From contig CAZNRN010000012.1 of the NCBI GenBank assembly GCA_964575605.1, forward strand, positions 1 to 64,000: a stretch of 64,000 nucleotides of DNA, given 5' to 3'. A program made the position numbers and the translations under genes. Shown one piece after another: positions 7,607-15,538 of the stretch. Position 1 is the first letter of the stretch. The number at the start of each line of letters is the position of its first letter. Under the pieces are notes generated by a model. It had not been told where the DNA came from, made no database searches, and worked only from the letters and a program-made list of their open reading frames with translations. The DNA is from JAPWJZ01 sp964575605. GTDB taxonomy: Bacteria; Pseudomonadota; Alphaproteobacteria; Micavibrionales; UBA2020.

Positions 7607-8830
7607 TCAGGCGCCGCTCGGGAATTCGCGGAAGATCAGGTCAACGGCTTCATCATCGTGTAATGCGCCCGTAATGCGGCCGATAGAGGCCTGGGCTGTC
7701 TCAAGCTCTAGTGAAGCGTTGACACCCTCGCCACCCGCAAGTGCTTTATCCAGCGCAGCCACGGCGATTTCGAGTGCATCGCGATGGCGACGTCGCGTAA
7801 TGACCGAGCCGGGGCGCGAGCGGAAAAGCGTCGCGACACGTTCTGTGAGCTTTTCGATGAAGGCGTCCATACCTTCGCCCGTCATGACCGAGATCGATTT
7901 CACTGAACCGCCGGGTTTACCGAGGTCTGACTTGGTAAAGACGCTGAGTGTCTTGTTATCGATCATTTTAAGCGTATCCGGGTCTTGCGCGGGTTTGGTG
8001 CCATCGAATAGCGCAAGCTTCAGGTCCGCCCTGTCAACTGGTGCGTCCGTCATGATGACGGGATAGCCGTCAAGATCCATGCGCACCTCGGTAATCTCGC
8101 CCAGGTGACCCACACGGCCAGTAACAGTTGCAACGTCGCGCCTGACCAGCGCATGCATCAGGCTGGTCTTGCCAGCGCCAGCGCCCCCGATGAGCGAAAT
8201 TATAATTCCCTTGTGCATTCGCTCGCCGCGGTGACCGTCGTTCATATGGTCGCGCAAGTCTTTTACCAGCAGCCGCAGGTCGTCTTGCAGCCCCGGCAAA
8301 AGGCCTTCCGAACCTGAGCTTTCCTGCCTTGCGTGCAACGACAAGACACTTTCGCGCCAGCTGTTATAAAGGCGGGACGCGTTACCCATCGCGACATCCA
8401 GCGCCTGCAGCCGCTGCAATTCTGTTTCCGCCATCAAGAGGTCGAGTACGCCCTCGGCTTCGATAAGGTCAAATTTTCCGTTTTCAAACCCGCGGCGCGT
8501 GAATTCGCCGGGCAATGCGTGGCGGCAGCCGGGAACTTTCGAAATGGCCTGCAATACGCTTTCAACAGCCGCGCGGCCGCCATGCAACTGGAATTCGATG
8601 ACATCATCACCGTTGTAACTGAATTCCTGCGGATAATGGATGCAGATGATGGTATCCAGCATTTTGCCGCTTGAGGGGTCTGAGAGCATATGCACTTCCA
8701 CATGCCGCGGCTCGATATGGTTTTTCCACGACAGCGCCTTGAAAACCCCGACCGCGCCCGGGCCGGAAACGCGGATGACGGCGATGCCGCACCCGAATCC
8801 TCCCGAGGCAAGGCCGAAGATTGTATCCAT
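7607..8830 (-). CDS. mnmE: MnmE-like tRNA-modification GTPase with degenerate G motifs and no C-terminal Cys (407 aa)
   Basis: The N-terminus (MDTIFGLASGGFGCGIAVIR, then PGEFTRRGFENGKFDLIEAE) is the formyl-THF-binding and dimer domain of MnmE, which with MnmG makes cmnm5U34 or nm5U34 in tRNA. A P-loop, GGAGAGKTS, is present near residue 215. The G2 motif (normally GTTRD) reads VGHLGEITEV, G3 (normally DTAG) reads TDAPVDRA, and G4 is TKSD. The usual C-terminal FCIGK with the catalytic Cys is replaced in register by FPSGA. At 407 residues it is also shorter than the usual 440-460. The start overlaps the upstream ferredoxin stop (TAATG), so translation is probably coupled. mnmG lies 21 kb away rather than adjacent. 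Confidence 0.82.
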   Translation of the reverse strand: MDTIFGLASGGFGCGIAVIRVSGPGAVGVFKALSWKNHIEPRHVEVHMLSDPSSGKMLDTIICIHYPQEFSYNGDDVIEFQLHGGRAAVESVLQAISKVPGCRHALPGEFTRRGFENGKFDLIEAEGVLDLLMAETELQRLQALDVAMGNASRLYNSWRESVLSLHARQESSGSEGLLPGLQDDLRLLVKDLRDHMNDGHRGERMHKGIIISLIGGAGAGKTSLMHALVRRDVATVTGRVGHLGEITEVRMDLDGYPVIMTDAPVDRADLKLALFDGTKPAQDPDTLKMIDNKTLSVFTKSDLGKPGGSVKSISVMTGEGMDAFIEKLTERVATLFRSRPGSVITRRRHRDALEIAVAALDKALAGGEGVNASLELETAQASIGRITGALHDDEAVDLIFREFPSGA

Positions 8831-9198
8831 TAGCTGCAAGCCGCTGGTTTTTGAGCTGGAGAAAGCTCGGTCTGTTCCTTTTTCAGCAGCAGGCGTTCGA
8901 CACGCTCGCCCTTTTGCAGGTGCGTGGCGATAATTTCCTCGATGTCTTCCTTGCTGGAATAGGTGTACCAGGTGCCTTCCGGGTAAATCACGAGCACTGG
9001 GCCAAGTGCGCAACGGTCAAGGCAACCCGCCGAGTTGACACGGGTGGAAGCAATGCCGAGTTCCTTGACACGCGCATTCATGTAGTTGCGCAATTCCAGC
9101 GCGCCTTCCGCCTTGCAGCTGCCCTTCGGGTTGTCGGGCGGACGCTCGTTTGTGCAGCAAAAGACATGGCGCTGAAAATATAAGTTTTCTTCTGTCAT
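8830..9198 (-). CDS. Thioredoxin-like [2Fe-2S] ferredoxin
   Basis: This 122-residue protein has the Cys spacing of thioredoxin-fold (Shethna/NuoE-like) ferredoxins: HVFCCTNERPPDNPKGSC near residues 11-28 and NSAGCLDRCALGPVLVIYPE near 55-75, which together supply four cluster ligands plus one extra Cys. Such proteins carry a [2Fe-2S] cluster in the cytosol, but their electron partners are mostly unknown. An AGAGGGGAAG Shine-Dalgarno precedes the ATG. The stop overlaps the mnmE start by one base, suggesting a two-gene operon. Only 42 bases separate it from the divergent gene at 9241. Confidence 0.83.
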   Translation of the reverse strand: MTEENLYFQRHVFCCTNERPPDNPKGSCKAEGALELRNYMNARVKELGIASTRVNSAGCLDRCALGPVLVIYPEGTWYTYSSKEDIEEIIATHLQKGERVERLLLKKEQTELSPAQKPAACS

Positions 9199-9240
9199 GG
9201 TTTTTCTTCCCCTCTTTGGTTAGGGTAGACAAAAGGAAAA

Positions 9241-11316
9241 ATGGCGGCAAGCGATATGAATCTTCTGGCAAACGAAACCAGTCCCTACCTGCGCCAGCAC
9301 AAGGATAACCCTGTGCACTGGCGCCCTTGGGGCAAGGAAACGCTCGAGGCTGCAAGGCGCGAGAATAAGCCTATCCTGCTGTCAATCGGTTACGCAGCCT
9401 GCCACTGGTGCCATGTGATGGCGCATGAAAGTTTCGAGGATGGCGAAACCGCGGACCTGATGAACCAGTATTTCGTGAACATCAAGGTCGACCGTGAGGA
9501 ACGTCCTGATATCGACATGATCTTCCAGAACGCACTGGCGCTGATGGGCCAGCAAGGCGGCTGGCCGCTGACGATGTTCCTGACACCCGGGGGCGAACCC
9601 TTTTGGGGCGGCACCTATTTCCCGCCGCTTGCCCGCCATGGCCTGCCCGGGTTTCGCGAAGTGCTGCGCGGTGTCCATACCAGCTGGGAGCAAGAGCAGG
9701 ACAAGATCAGCCACAACGTGAAAAGCCTTACCGCGGCTTTGCACAAAATGCAGGAGAAGCAAGGCGGCGAGATAGTCACACGCGATCAGCTGGACAAAAT
9801 CGCGGCTTATTACTTGAGCATCACGGACCATGTCAACGGCGGTATTGGCGAAGCGCCGAAGTTTCCCTCGCTCACGATAACATCATTCCTTTGGGACAGT
9901 TACTTGCGCACGGGTGGCGCGCCGTTCAAGGCAGCTGTTATTCATGCGTTATCATCGATGGCGCAGGGGGGGATTTACGACCACATCGGCGGTGGGTTCT
10001 GCCGTTATTCCGTCGATGCCGAATGGCTGGTACCGCATTTCGAAAAGATGCTCTACGATAACGCGCTTTTTGTGTCGCTGATGACAGAAGTCATCCGGGA
10101 AACGAAAAACCCTCTTTTTTCGGCACGGATATACGAAACAGTTGATTGGCTAAAACGCGACATGGCTGTCATGCATGCCGGGGAGACAGCTTTTGCCTCC
10201 AGCCTGGATGCCGACAGCCGGGGCTGTAACGGTCATCTTGAAGAGGGCGCTTACTACGTCTGGAGCCTGTCGGAAATCGAGCTGTTGCTGGGGAAAGATA
10301 CCAAGCATTTCGCCGAAGCTTACGACATTACTGCGTCCGGGAACTGGGAGGGCAGGAATATCCCGAACCGCCTGCGCCGCCCGGGCCTGATGAAGCAAGA
10401 CGAAGAAAAACAGCACGAAATGATGCGCCTTAAGTTGCGTGAACACCGCAACACACGCATCCCCCCCGCGCGTGACGATAAAGTGCTGGCGGACTGGAAC
10501 GGGCTGATGATAGCGGCACTGGCAAAATCTTCTTTCGCCCTCGATGCGCCCGAACACCTGCACATGGCCAAAAGCGCCTTCGCGTTTATCACGAAAAACA
10601 TGATGCAAGCCGACATGCGTCTCTGGCATGTTTTCTGCGATGGGAAGACAGCGCATGCCGCAACGTTGGACGACTACGCCAATATGTGCGAGGCGGCTTT
10701 GGCACTATTCGCAGTCACACGCGAACAGCAATACCTGGAGCAGGCGGAAGGCTGGGTCGAGATTGTCTTGAAGGACTACCGTGATGAAGCCAACGGTGGC
10801 TTTTATCTTTCGGCACCCGCACAAAAAGAGCTTCTGGTGCGTCCGAAAACTGCGGACGATACGGCAACCCCATCCGGAAATGGCACGATGGTATCCGTAC
10901 TGGCACGCCTTTTCATGCTCACCGGGAAACAGATATACTCCGCGCAGGCCTCGGAAGCAGCGCGTGCTTTTTCCGGTAACGTATTGCAACGTTTCTTCCC
11001 CCTTTCCACGCTCCTCTCGGCCAGTGATTTCCTCGAACATCCCGTCAGCCTGGTTCTGGCAGGCGACAGGGGCCGCGAGGAATTCGTCGAAGTGCTAAGA
11101 AATATCTCCTTCCCGCAACTAGTTGTCTTGGAAGCCTCCGCCAGCCTGCCGCCACATCATCCGGCCGCTGGCAAGGAAGCTCTGGGCGGACGTGCAACGG
11201 CCTACCTATGTCCCTACCGCGCCTGCCTGCCCCCGATTACGGAAGCTGCGGACCTGAAAAACACATTGTTAAATGAGCGCAGGCGCAACCTGCGTGGCGC
11301 TGCCAACGACAGCTAA
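9241..11316 (+). CDS. SPATA20/YyaL family protein: thioredoxin-like (DUF255) plus six-hairpin glycosidase-like domain (691 aa)
   Basis: The N-terminal domain has the strongly conserved start NLLANETSPYLRQHKDNPVH and a thioredoxin-like CHWCHVMAHESFED motif near residue 60, then QQGGWPLTMFLTPGGEPFWG. The rest (from about 190) resembles an (alpha/alpha)6-barrel, with GGIYDHIGGGFCRYSVDAEW and DDKVLADWNGLMIAAL. Length matches the family (about 670-700 aa). The biochemical role is not established; thiol-redox or sugar-related functions have been proposed for the family. An AAAGGAA sequence precedes the ATG at 9241. The gene is divergent from the ferredoxin-mnmE operon. Confidence 0.85.
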   Translation: MAASDMNLLANETSPYLRQHKDNPVHWRPWGKETLEAARRENKPILLSIGYAACHWCHVMAHESFEDGETADLMNQYFVNIKVDREERPDIDMIFQNALALMGQQGGWPLTMFLTPGGEPFWGGTYFPPLARHGLPGFREVLRGVHTSWEQEQDKISHNVKSLTAALHKMQEKQGGEIVTRDQLDKIAAYYLSITDHVNGGIGEAPKFPSLTITSFLWDSYLRTGGAPFKAAVIHALSSMAQGGIYDHIGGGFCRYSVDAEWLVPHFEKMLYDNALFVSLMTEVIRETKNPLFSARIYETVDWLKRDMAVMHAGETAFASSLDADSRGCNGHLEEGAYYVWSLSEIELLLGKDTKHFAEAYDITASGNWEGRNIPNRLRRPGLMKQDEEKQHEMMRLKLREHRNTRIPPARDDKVLADWNGLMIAALAKSSFALDAPEHLHMAKSAFAFITKNMMQADMRLWHVFCDGKTAHAATLDDYANMCEAALALFAVTREQQYLEQAEGWVEIVLKDYRDEANGGFYLSAPAQKELLVRPKTADDTATPSGNGTMVSVLARLFMLTGKQIYSAQASEAARAFSGNVLQRFFPLSTLLSASDFLEHPVSLVLAGDRGREEFVEVLRNISFPQLVVLEASASLPPHHPAAGKEALGGRATAYLCPYRACLPPITEAADLKNTLLNERRRNLRGAANDS

Positions 11317-11333
11317 AAATTCCCGCTTTTCAT

Positions 11334-11361
11334 TTGACGGTTGAGCCTAAAAGGCTACTCT
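11334..11361 (+). promoter_or_regulatory. Candidate promoter of the dienelactone hydrolase gene
   Basis: TTGACG (11334-11339) and TACTCT (11356-11361) are 16 bases apart, placing a start about 20 bases before the ribosome-binding site. A small hairpin, AGCCTAAAAGGCT, lies in the spacer. This is by consensus only. Confidence 0.35.
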
Positions 11362-11389
11362 CTAGAGGATAAGAACGGGGGGATTCAAT

Positions 11390-12121
11390 ATGAAAAAAGA
11401 TATCAAGGTCAAGGCGCATGACGGCGGAAGTTTCAGCGCCTATATCACCTATCCCCCTCACGAAAAACCGGCACCGGCCGTTGTCGTGATCCAGGAAATT
11501 TTTGGAGTCAATCCGGTTATGCGCGGCATCTGCGACAACCTGAGCCAGGCCGGTTACATCGCCATCTGCCCCGACCTTTTCTGGCGCCAGGAGCCGGGCG
11601 TACAGATCACGGATAAATCCGAAGTAGAATGGCAAAAAGCTTTCCAGCTTTTTCAGGGGTTTAATGTAGACCTTGGAATTTCGGATTTGAAGTCAACGCT
11701 TGCGCATGTGCGCGAAGACAAGCACTGCACCGGCAAGGCGGGAACCTTGGGCTATTGCCTGGGCGGCAAGCTGGCGTACCTGATGGCCACCCATTCGGAT
11801 GCCGACTGCAACGTCAGCTATTACGGCGTCGGCATCGAGGCGCTGCTGGATGAGGCCAAAAGCATCAAGAAGCAACTGCTGATGCATATCGCCGAAAAAG
11901 ACAAGTTCGTACCGATAGCCGCACAACAGAAAATTCTGGGCGCACTGAACAAACACAAGAACGTCGAAATACACGTCTACCCGGGCGTCGACCACGCTTT
12001 CGCACGCGAAGGCGGCCAGCACTACGACAAAGAGGCTGCACACCAGGCGAATGCCCGTACGGCTGATTTCCTTGCCACCCATCTTGCCAGCGCAAGGAAG
12101 GCCAATGCCGGAACTCGTTAA
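11390..12121 (+). CDS. Dienelactone hydrolase family protein
   Basis: This 243-residue alpha/beta hydrolase has the family core VVVIQEIFGVNPVMRGICDN, the nucleophile in GYCLGGKLAY (Cys), the acid in AEKDKFVP (Asp) and the base in VDHAFAREGG (His): the Cys-Asp-His triad of carboxymethylenebutenolidase-like enzymes. There is no signal peptide, so it acts in the cytosol, hydrolysing a lactone or ester. No neighbouring aromatic-degradation genes exist, so the physiological substrate is open. A GGGGGG-rich Shine-Dalgarno precedes the ATG. Its last 17 bases overlap the start of the next gene. Confidence 0.87.
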   Translation: MKKDIKVKAHDGGSFSAYITYPPHEKPAPAVVVIQEIFGVNPVMRGICDNLSQAGYIAICPDLFWRQEPGVQITDKSEVEWQKAFQLFQGFNVDLGISDLKSTLAHVREDKHCTGKAGTLGYCLGGKLAYLMATHSDADCNVSYYGVGIEALLDEAKSIKKQLLMHIAEKDKFVPIAAQQKILGALNKHKNVEIHVYPGVDHAFAREGGQHYDKEAAHQANARTADFLATHLASARKANAGTR

Positions 12122-13745
12122 GCTTCCCGACAAGCCGGATGAGGCACACTTCCAGATCAGCCAGAAGGCGGCGGAGAACCTCGGCCGTCTCGTCGATGGA
12201 AACGGGCTGAAAGCGGAACAGGTCAGGCTGGCCAAGCATGAGACGCTGGTGCACCAGCTGCCGGGGCAAATCAACATCAAGATAAAGCCCGAAATCGCCG
12301 AAACGGTGATGAAGGGCAACATGTCGCGCGGCAAATCTTGTGGCGGCCGCGAAGGTGCAAAACTGGAGGCCGACGCACAGGCGAGCAGGCTTGCCCTTGA
12401 CCCCAATATCCACCGCGAAATGATGCAGTTCATCGATAAGGACGCAGGGCAGGGCTTCGGCATCGACCTGTTTAAATTACCCTTGGCAGCTGCGGCCGAA
12501 GATTACTCAGCCTCGACCCAGTGCGGCAAATGCGCCGGCAACATGTTTATCGGGTGCGTACGTTGTAACATGTCGGGCTCTGTCACTTGCAGCGGCTGCA
12601 GCGGACAGGGCGCGCAGACCTGCAGGGCCTGTTTCGGCTCGGGACAGTATACGCAAGGCTCCGGCAACCGTGTGCCTTGCTCGCAATGTAACGCGAGCGG
12701 CCGTATCATCTGCACCCAATGCAGCGGACAGCGTGAAATGCGCTGCAGCTATTGCCAGGGTGCGGGGCGTATCGGATGTGCCGAATGCGACCAGACGGGC
12801 TGGTGGACCTATGTCTACTCTGTGACCTATACGGCAGAAGGCCTTTTCGCCCTCGACCGGCAGCAGATTCCGCAGGACGTCATGGAAGTTATCGACCATA
12901 TCGGCGTGCGAAAACTGGCAACTGATAAATACATCGAGGTTTTCCGGCTGAACCTTCAACCGAAACTGAACGAAATCGGCGTGCCCATGGTCGCCTTCCT
13001 GCCCATCGCCCGCGCCGAATTTACGGTCGAGGGCAAGGCATATCCGGCAACTGTTGCGGGCCTTATCGGTCGAATTCTGGTCATCGATCACCTGATCGAT
13101 CACGCTGTGAAGCCCGGCATCAATGCGCTATTCAAGCTGTCAAAAGGGCCTATGGCCACTGAAGCACTTGTCGATCAGGCGTGTAAATACCGTCTGATCC
13201 GTCAGGCGCTGACGGGCGTATCCTACCAGTCTAAAAAACAGGTCTACCAGCAAATCGTGAAACAATATCCGGTTGGCCTGTCGGACAAATACGCCAAGGC
13301 TGCGGTCAAATATGCCGGCGTGGCGGTTCTGGCGCTGAGCCAGGGACCGCGCAAAAAAGGCTTATTGATCGGCTCTGGCGCGGCAGCCGTATTGGCTGCG
13401 GCCTATTTTATGGCTGGTATACGGCCACCCATACTGGCAGCCCTAACCCAAAGCGGCCATGCAAAGCATATGCTTGGCGTCGACATTGCTGTGTGGCTGG
13501 TTGGTTATGCCGCGGCCGTGCTTACAATCAAACTGATGGCGGCGTCGGCGCTGAGAAAGATTTTGCCAGACAACGTTAGTACAGCCAAAGGTGGCCTGCC
13601 CAGTGCTGGTAACGAAGGGCTCTTGGCACTGGCGACAAGCTTTGCCGTCTGGGTCGCCTGCGCCTTTGCAGCGCCGGTGAAGCCTGAATGGGTAATGGCA
13701 ATCCTGAAGGCCGCTGGCATCGGCGTAGTGGCCACAGGCGGATAA
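12105..13745 (+). CDS. Membrane protein with DnaJ-type CxxCxGxG cysteine repeats, function unknown (546 aa)
   Basis: Residues 1-125 are soluble and unrecognised. A Cys-rich stretch at about 140-240 then contains repeated pairs: CGKCAGN, GCVRCNMSG, CSGCSGQGA, CRACFGSG, CSQCNASG, CTQCSGQRE, CSYCQGAG and CAECDQTG. This is the zinc-binding pattern of DnaJ, but there is no J domain or HPD. After a soluble middle region, the C-terminus (about 420-546) has three or four hydrophobic helices. Zinc binding and a protein-disulphide or assembly role are inferences. I start at the ATG at 12105, behind AGGAAGG and overlapping the hydrolase gene by 17 bases, which implies coupling. Confidence 0.7.
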   Translation: MPELVKLPDKPDEAHFQISQKAAENLGRLVDGNGLKAEQVRLAKHETLVHQLPGQINIKIKPEIAETVMKGNMSRGKSCGGREGAKLEADAQASRLALDPNIHREMMQFIDKDAGQGFGIDLFKLPLAAAAEDYSASTQCGKCAGNMFIGCVRCNMSGSVTCSGCSGQGAQTCRACFGSGQYTQGSGNRVPCSQCNASGRIICTQCSGQREMRCSYCQGAGRIGCAECDQTGWWTYVYSVTYTAEGLFALDRQQIPQDVMEVIDHIGVRKLATDKYIEVFRLNLQPKLNEIGVPMVAFLPIARAEFTVEGKAYPATVAGLIGRILVIDHLIDHAVKPGINALFKLSKGPMATEALVDQACKYRLIRQALTGVSYQSKKQVYQQIVKQYPVGLSDKYAKAAVKYAGVAVLALSQGPRKKGLLIGSGAAAVLAAAYFMAGIRPPILAALTQSGHAKHMLGVDIAVWLVGYAAAVLTIKLMAASALRKILPDNVSTAKGGLPSAGNEGLLALATSFAVWVACAFAAPVKPEWVMAILKAAGIGVVATGG

Positions 13746-13751
13746 ACGCTA

Positions 13752-15203
13752 TTACTGGTTCATCATTTTGAAGAACTCGTCGTTGTTCTTCGTGTCCTTC
13801 ATCTTGTCGAGCAGGAATTCCATCGCATCGGTAGTGCCCATGGGCGACATGAGCTTGCGCAGGATCCACATTTTCGACAGGGTGCCGCTTTCGACCAGCA
13901 GTTCTTCCTTGCGCGTACCAGACTTCTGTATGTCGATGGCCGGGAAGACGCGTTTATCTGCGAGCTTGCGGTCGAGGACGATTTCGGAGTTACCTGTGCC
14001 TTTGAATTCCTCGAAAATGACCTCGTCCATGCGTGAACCGGTATCGATAAGGGCGGTCGAGATGATGGTAAGCGAACCGCCCTGTTCAATGTTACGTGCC
14101 GCACCGAAGAAGCGCTTCGGGCGTTGCAAGGCGTTGGCGTCGACACCGCCCGTCAGGACTTTGCCCGACGATGGCACGACCGTGTTGTAAGCGCGGCCAA
14201 GGCGCGTGATAGAATCGAGCAGGATAACGACGTCGCGCTTGTGCTCGACCAGGCGTTTTGCCTTTTCCAGCACCATTTCCGCGACCTGTACGTGACGCGC
14301 AGCGGGTTCATCGAAGGTGGAGGAGATAACCTCGCCCTTCACCGAACGCGCCATGTCGGTCACCTCTTCCGGGCGCTCGTCGATGAGCAGCACGATGAGG
14401 TAAGCGTCAGGATGGTTGGTTTCGATGGAATGCGCGATGTTCTGCATCATCACCGTTTTACCCGTGCGCGGTTGCGCGACGATGAGGGAACGCTGGCCGA
14501 AACCGATCGGCGCGACCAGTTCGATCACGCGCTGCAGCTGCACCTGTGATTTCTGGCGTTCGCCTTTTTTGGGCGGTGCTGCCGTGCCAGTGCTGGTAGG
14601 ATCGTCCAGCTCCAGCTTGATCTTGCGGTCAGGATAGAGCGGTGTCAGGTTGTCGAAGTTGATACGGTGGCGGATGTTTTCAGGGGTCTCGAAGTTGATT
14701 TTGTTGACGCGGAGCAGCGCGAAGTAGCGCTCGTTGTCTTTCGGTGCGCGGATTTCGCCCTGCACCGTGTCTCCAGTACGCAGGCCGAAGCGCTTGATTT
14801 GCGAGGGCGAGACATAAATGTCATCGGGGCCTGGCAGGTAGTTTTCTTCGGGGCTGCGCAGGAAGCCGAAGCCGTCCTGCAGCACTTCGAGCACGCCTTC
14901 GCCTGAAATCGGAATGTCTTGCTCGGCCAGCTTTTTCAGGATGGCGAACATGATTTCCTGCTTTCGCAGGGTGGAGGAGTTTTCGACGCCGAGGCTGTCC
15001 GCATATTTCAGCAGATCTTCGGGCGATTTCAGTTTCAGCTCGTGCAGGTCCATCATTTTCGCGTTGGGATCTCGGCGTGCGGCTGCTTCTTCTTCCTCGG
15101 GCGTTACATCGGCTTGCGGAACCTGTCCGTGGCCGTCGTTATTGCCGCCTTGATAGCGTCCGCCGCCGGAATGATGGCCTGAATGACGTGAGCGTTTTAC
15201 CAC
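13752..15203 (-). CDS. rho: Transcription termination factor Rho with a Gly/His/Asn-rich N-terminal extension (483 aa)
   Basis: The core begins MMDLHELKLKSPEDLLKYAD at residue 50, followed by an RNA-binding cold-shock-like region (GFGFLRSPEENYLPGPDDIY), the P-loop QPRTGKTV near 250, LLIDERPEEVTDM, the Q-loop region and SGTRKEELL near the end. Rho is the hexameric RNA helicase that ends transcription. About 48 residues rich in G, H, N, Q and E precede the core, including SGGGRYQGGNNDGHGQ. The GTG at 15203 is preceded by AAAGAAAG; the internal ATG at 15056 has no visible Shine-Dalgarno, so the longer form is preferred but not certain. rho sits in the usual place beside the haem genes. Confidence 0.95.
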   Translation of the reverse strand: MVKRSRHSGHHSGGGRYQGGNNDGHGQVPQADVTPEEEEAAARRDPNAKMMDLHELKLKSPEDLLKYADSLGVENSSTLRKQEIMFAILKKLAEQDIPISGEGVLEVLQDGFGFLRSPEENYLPGPDDIYVSPSQIKRFGLRTGDTVQGEIRAPKDNERYFALLRVNKINFETPENIRHRINFDNLTPLYPDRKIKLELDDPTSTGTAAPPKKGERQKSQVQLQRVIELVAPIGFGQRSLIVAQPRTGKTVMMQNIAHSIETNHPDAYLIVLLIDERPEEVTDMARSVKGEVISSTFDEPAARHVQVAEMVLEKAKRLVEHKRDVVILLDSITRLGRAYNTVVPSSGKVLTGGVDANALQRPKRFFGAARNIEQGGSLTIISTALIDTGSRMDEVIFEEFKGTGNSEIVLDRKLADKRVFPAIDIQKSGTRKEELLVESGTLSKMWILRKLMSPMGTTDAMEFLLDKMKDTKNNDEFFKMMNQ

Positions 15204-15444
15204 TGTTGTGTTCTTTCTTTAGATGATGGGTCTGGAAATAGGGCGATAATTATTTGGATCGTCGCGGGGGTGATTGATTTTCTGTGCAGGCATCCGCTGA
15301 AAATGAACCGGCGGACGCGCCTCTTCGAATGAAGGCTTGATGATGAAAGTTAACAAGATTCCCGATGTATGTCAACTGCCACATTTTTCCGCGCAGGCTA
15401 TTTGGAGCCGTATTTTGACGCCAAGAACTTGATTCCGCCATATT

Positions 15445-15471
15445 TTGCAGGGACTTGGCTTGTCATATAAT
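15445..15471 (+). promoter_or_regulatory. Candidate promoter of the Sel1/AAA+ gene
   Basis: A perfect TATAAT lies at 15466-15471, with TTGCAG at 15445-15450 (15-base spacer). It sits in the 335-base gene-free stretch between divergent rho and the AAA+ gene, which must also hold the rho promoter and leader. I found no other clear element there. Confidence 0.45.
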
Positions 15472-15538
15472 GGCATGGGGCAGGTTTCATGGTTTCTTAG
15501 CGGATGCTGCGCTAGGGTTGCTAAGGGGTGTTACTGGC

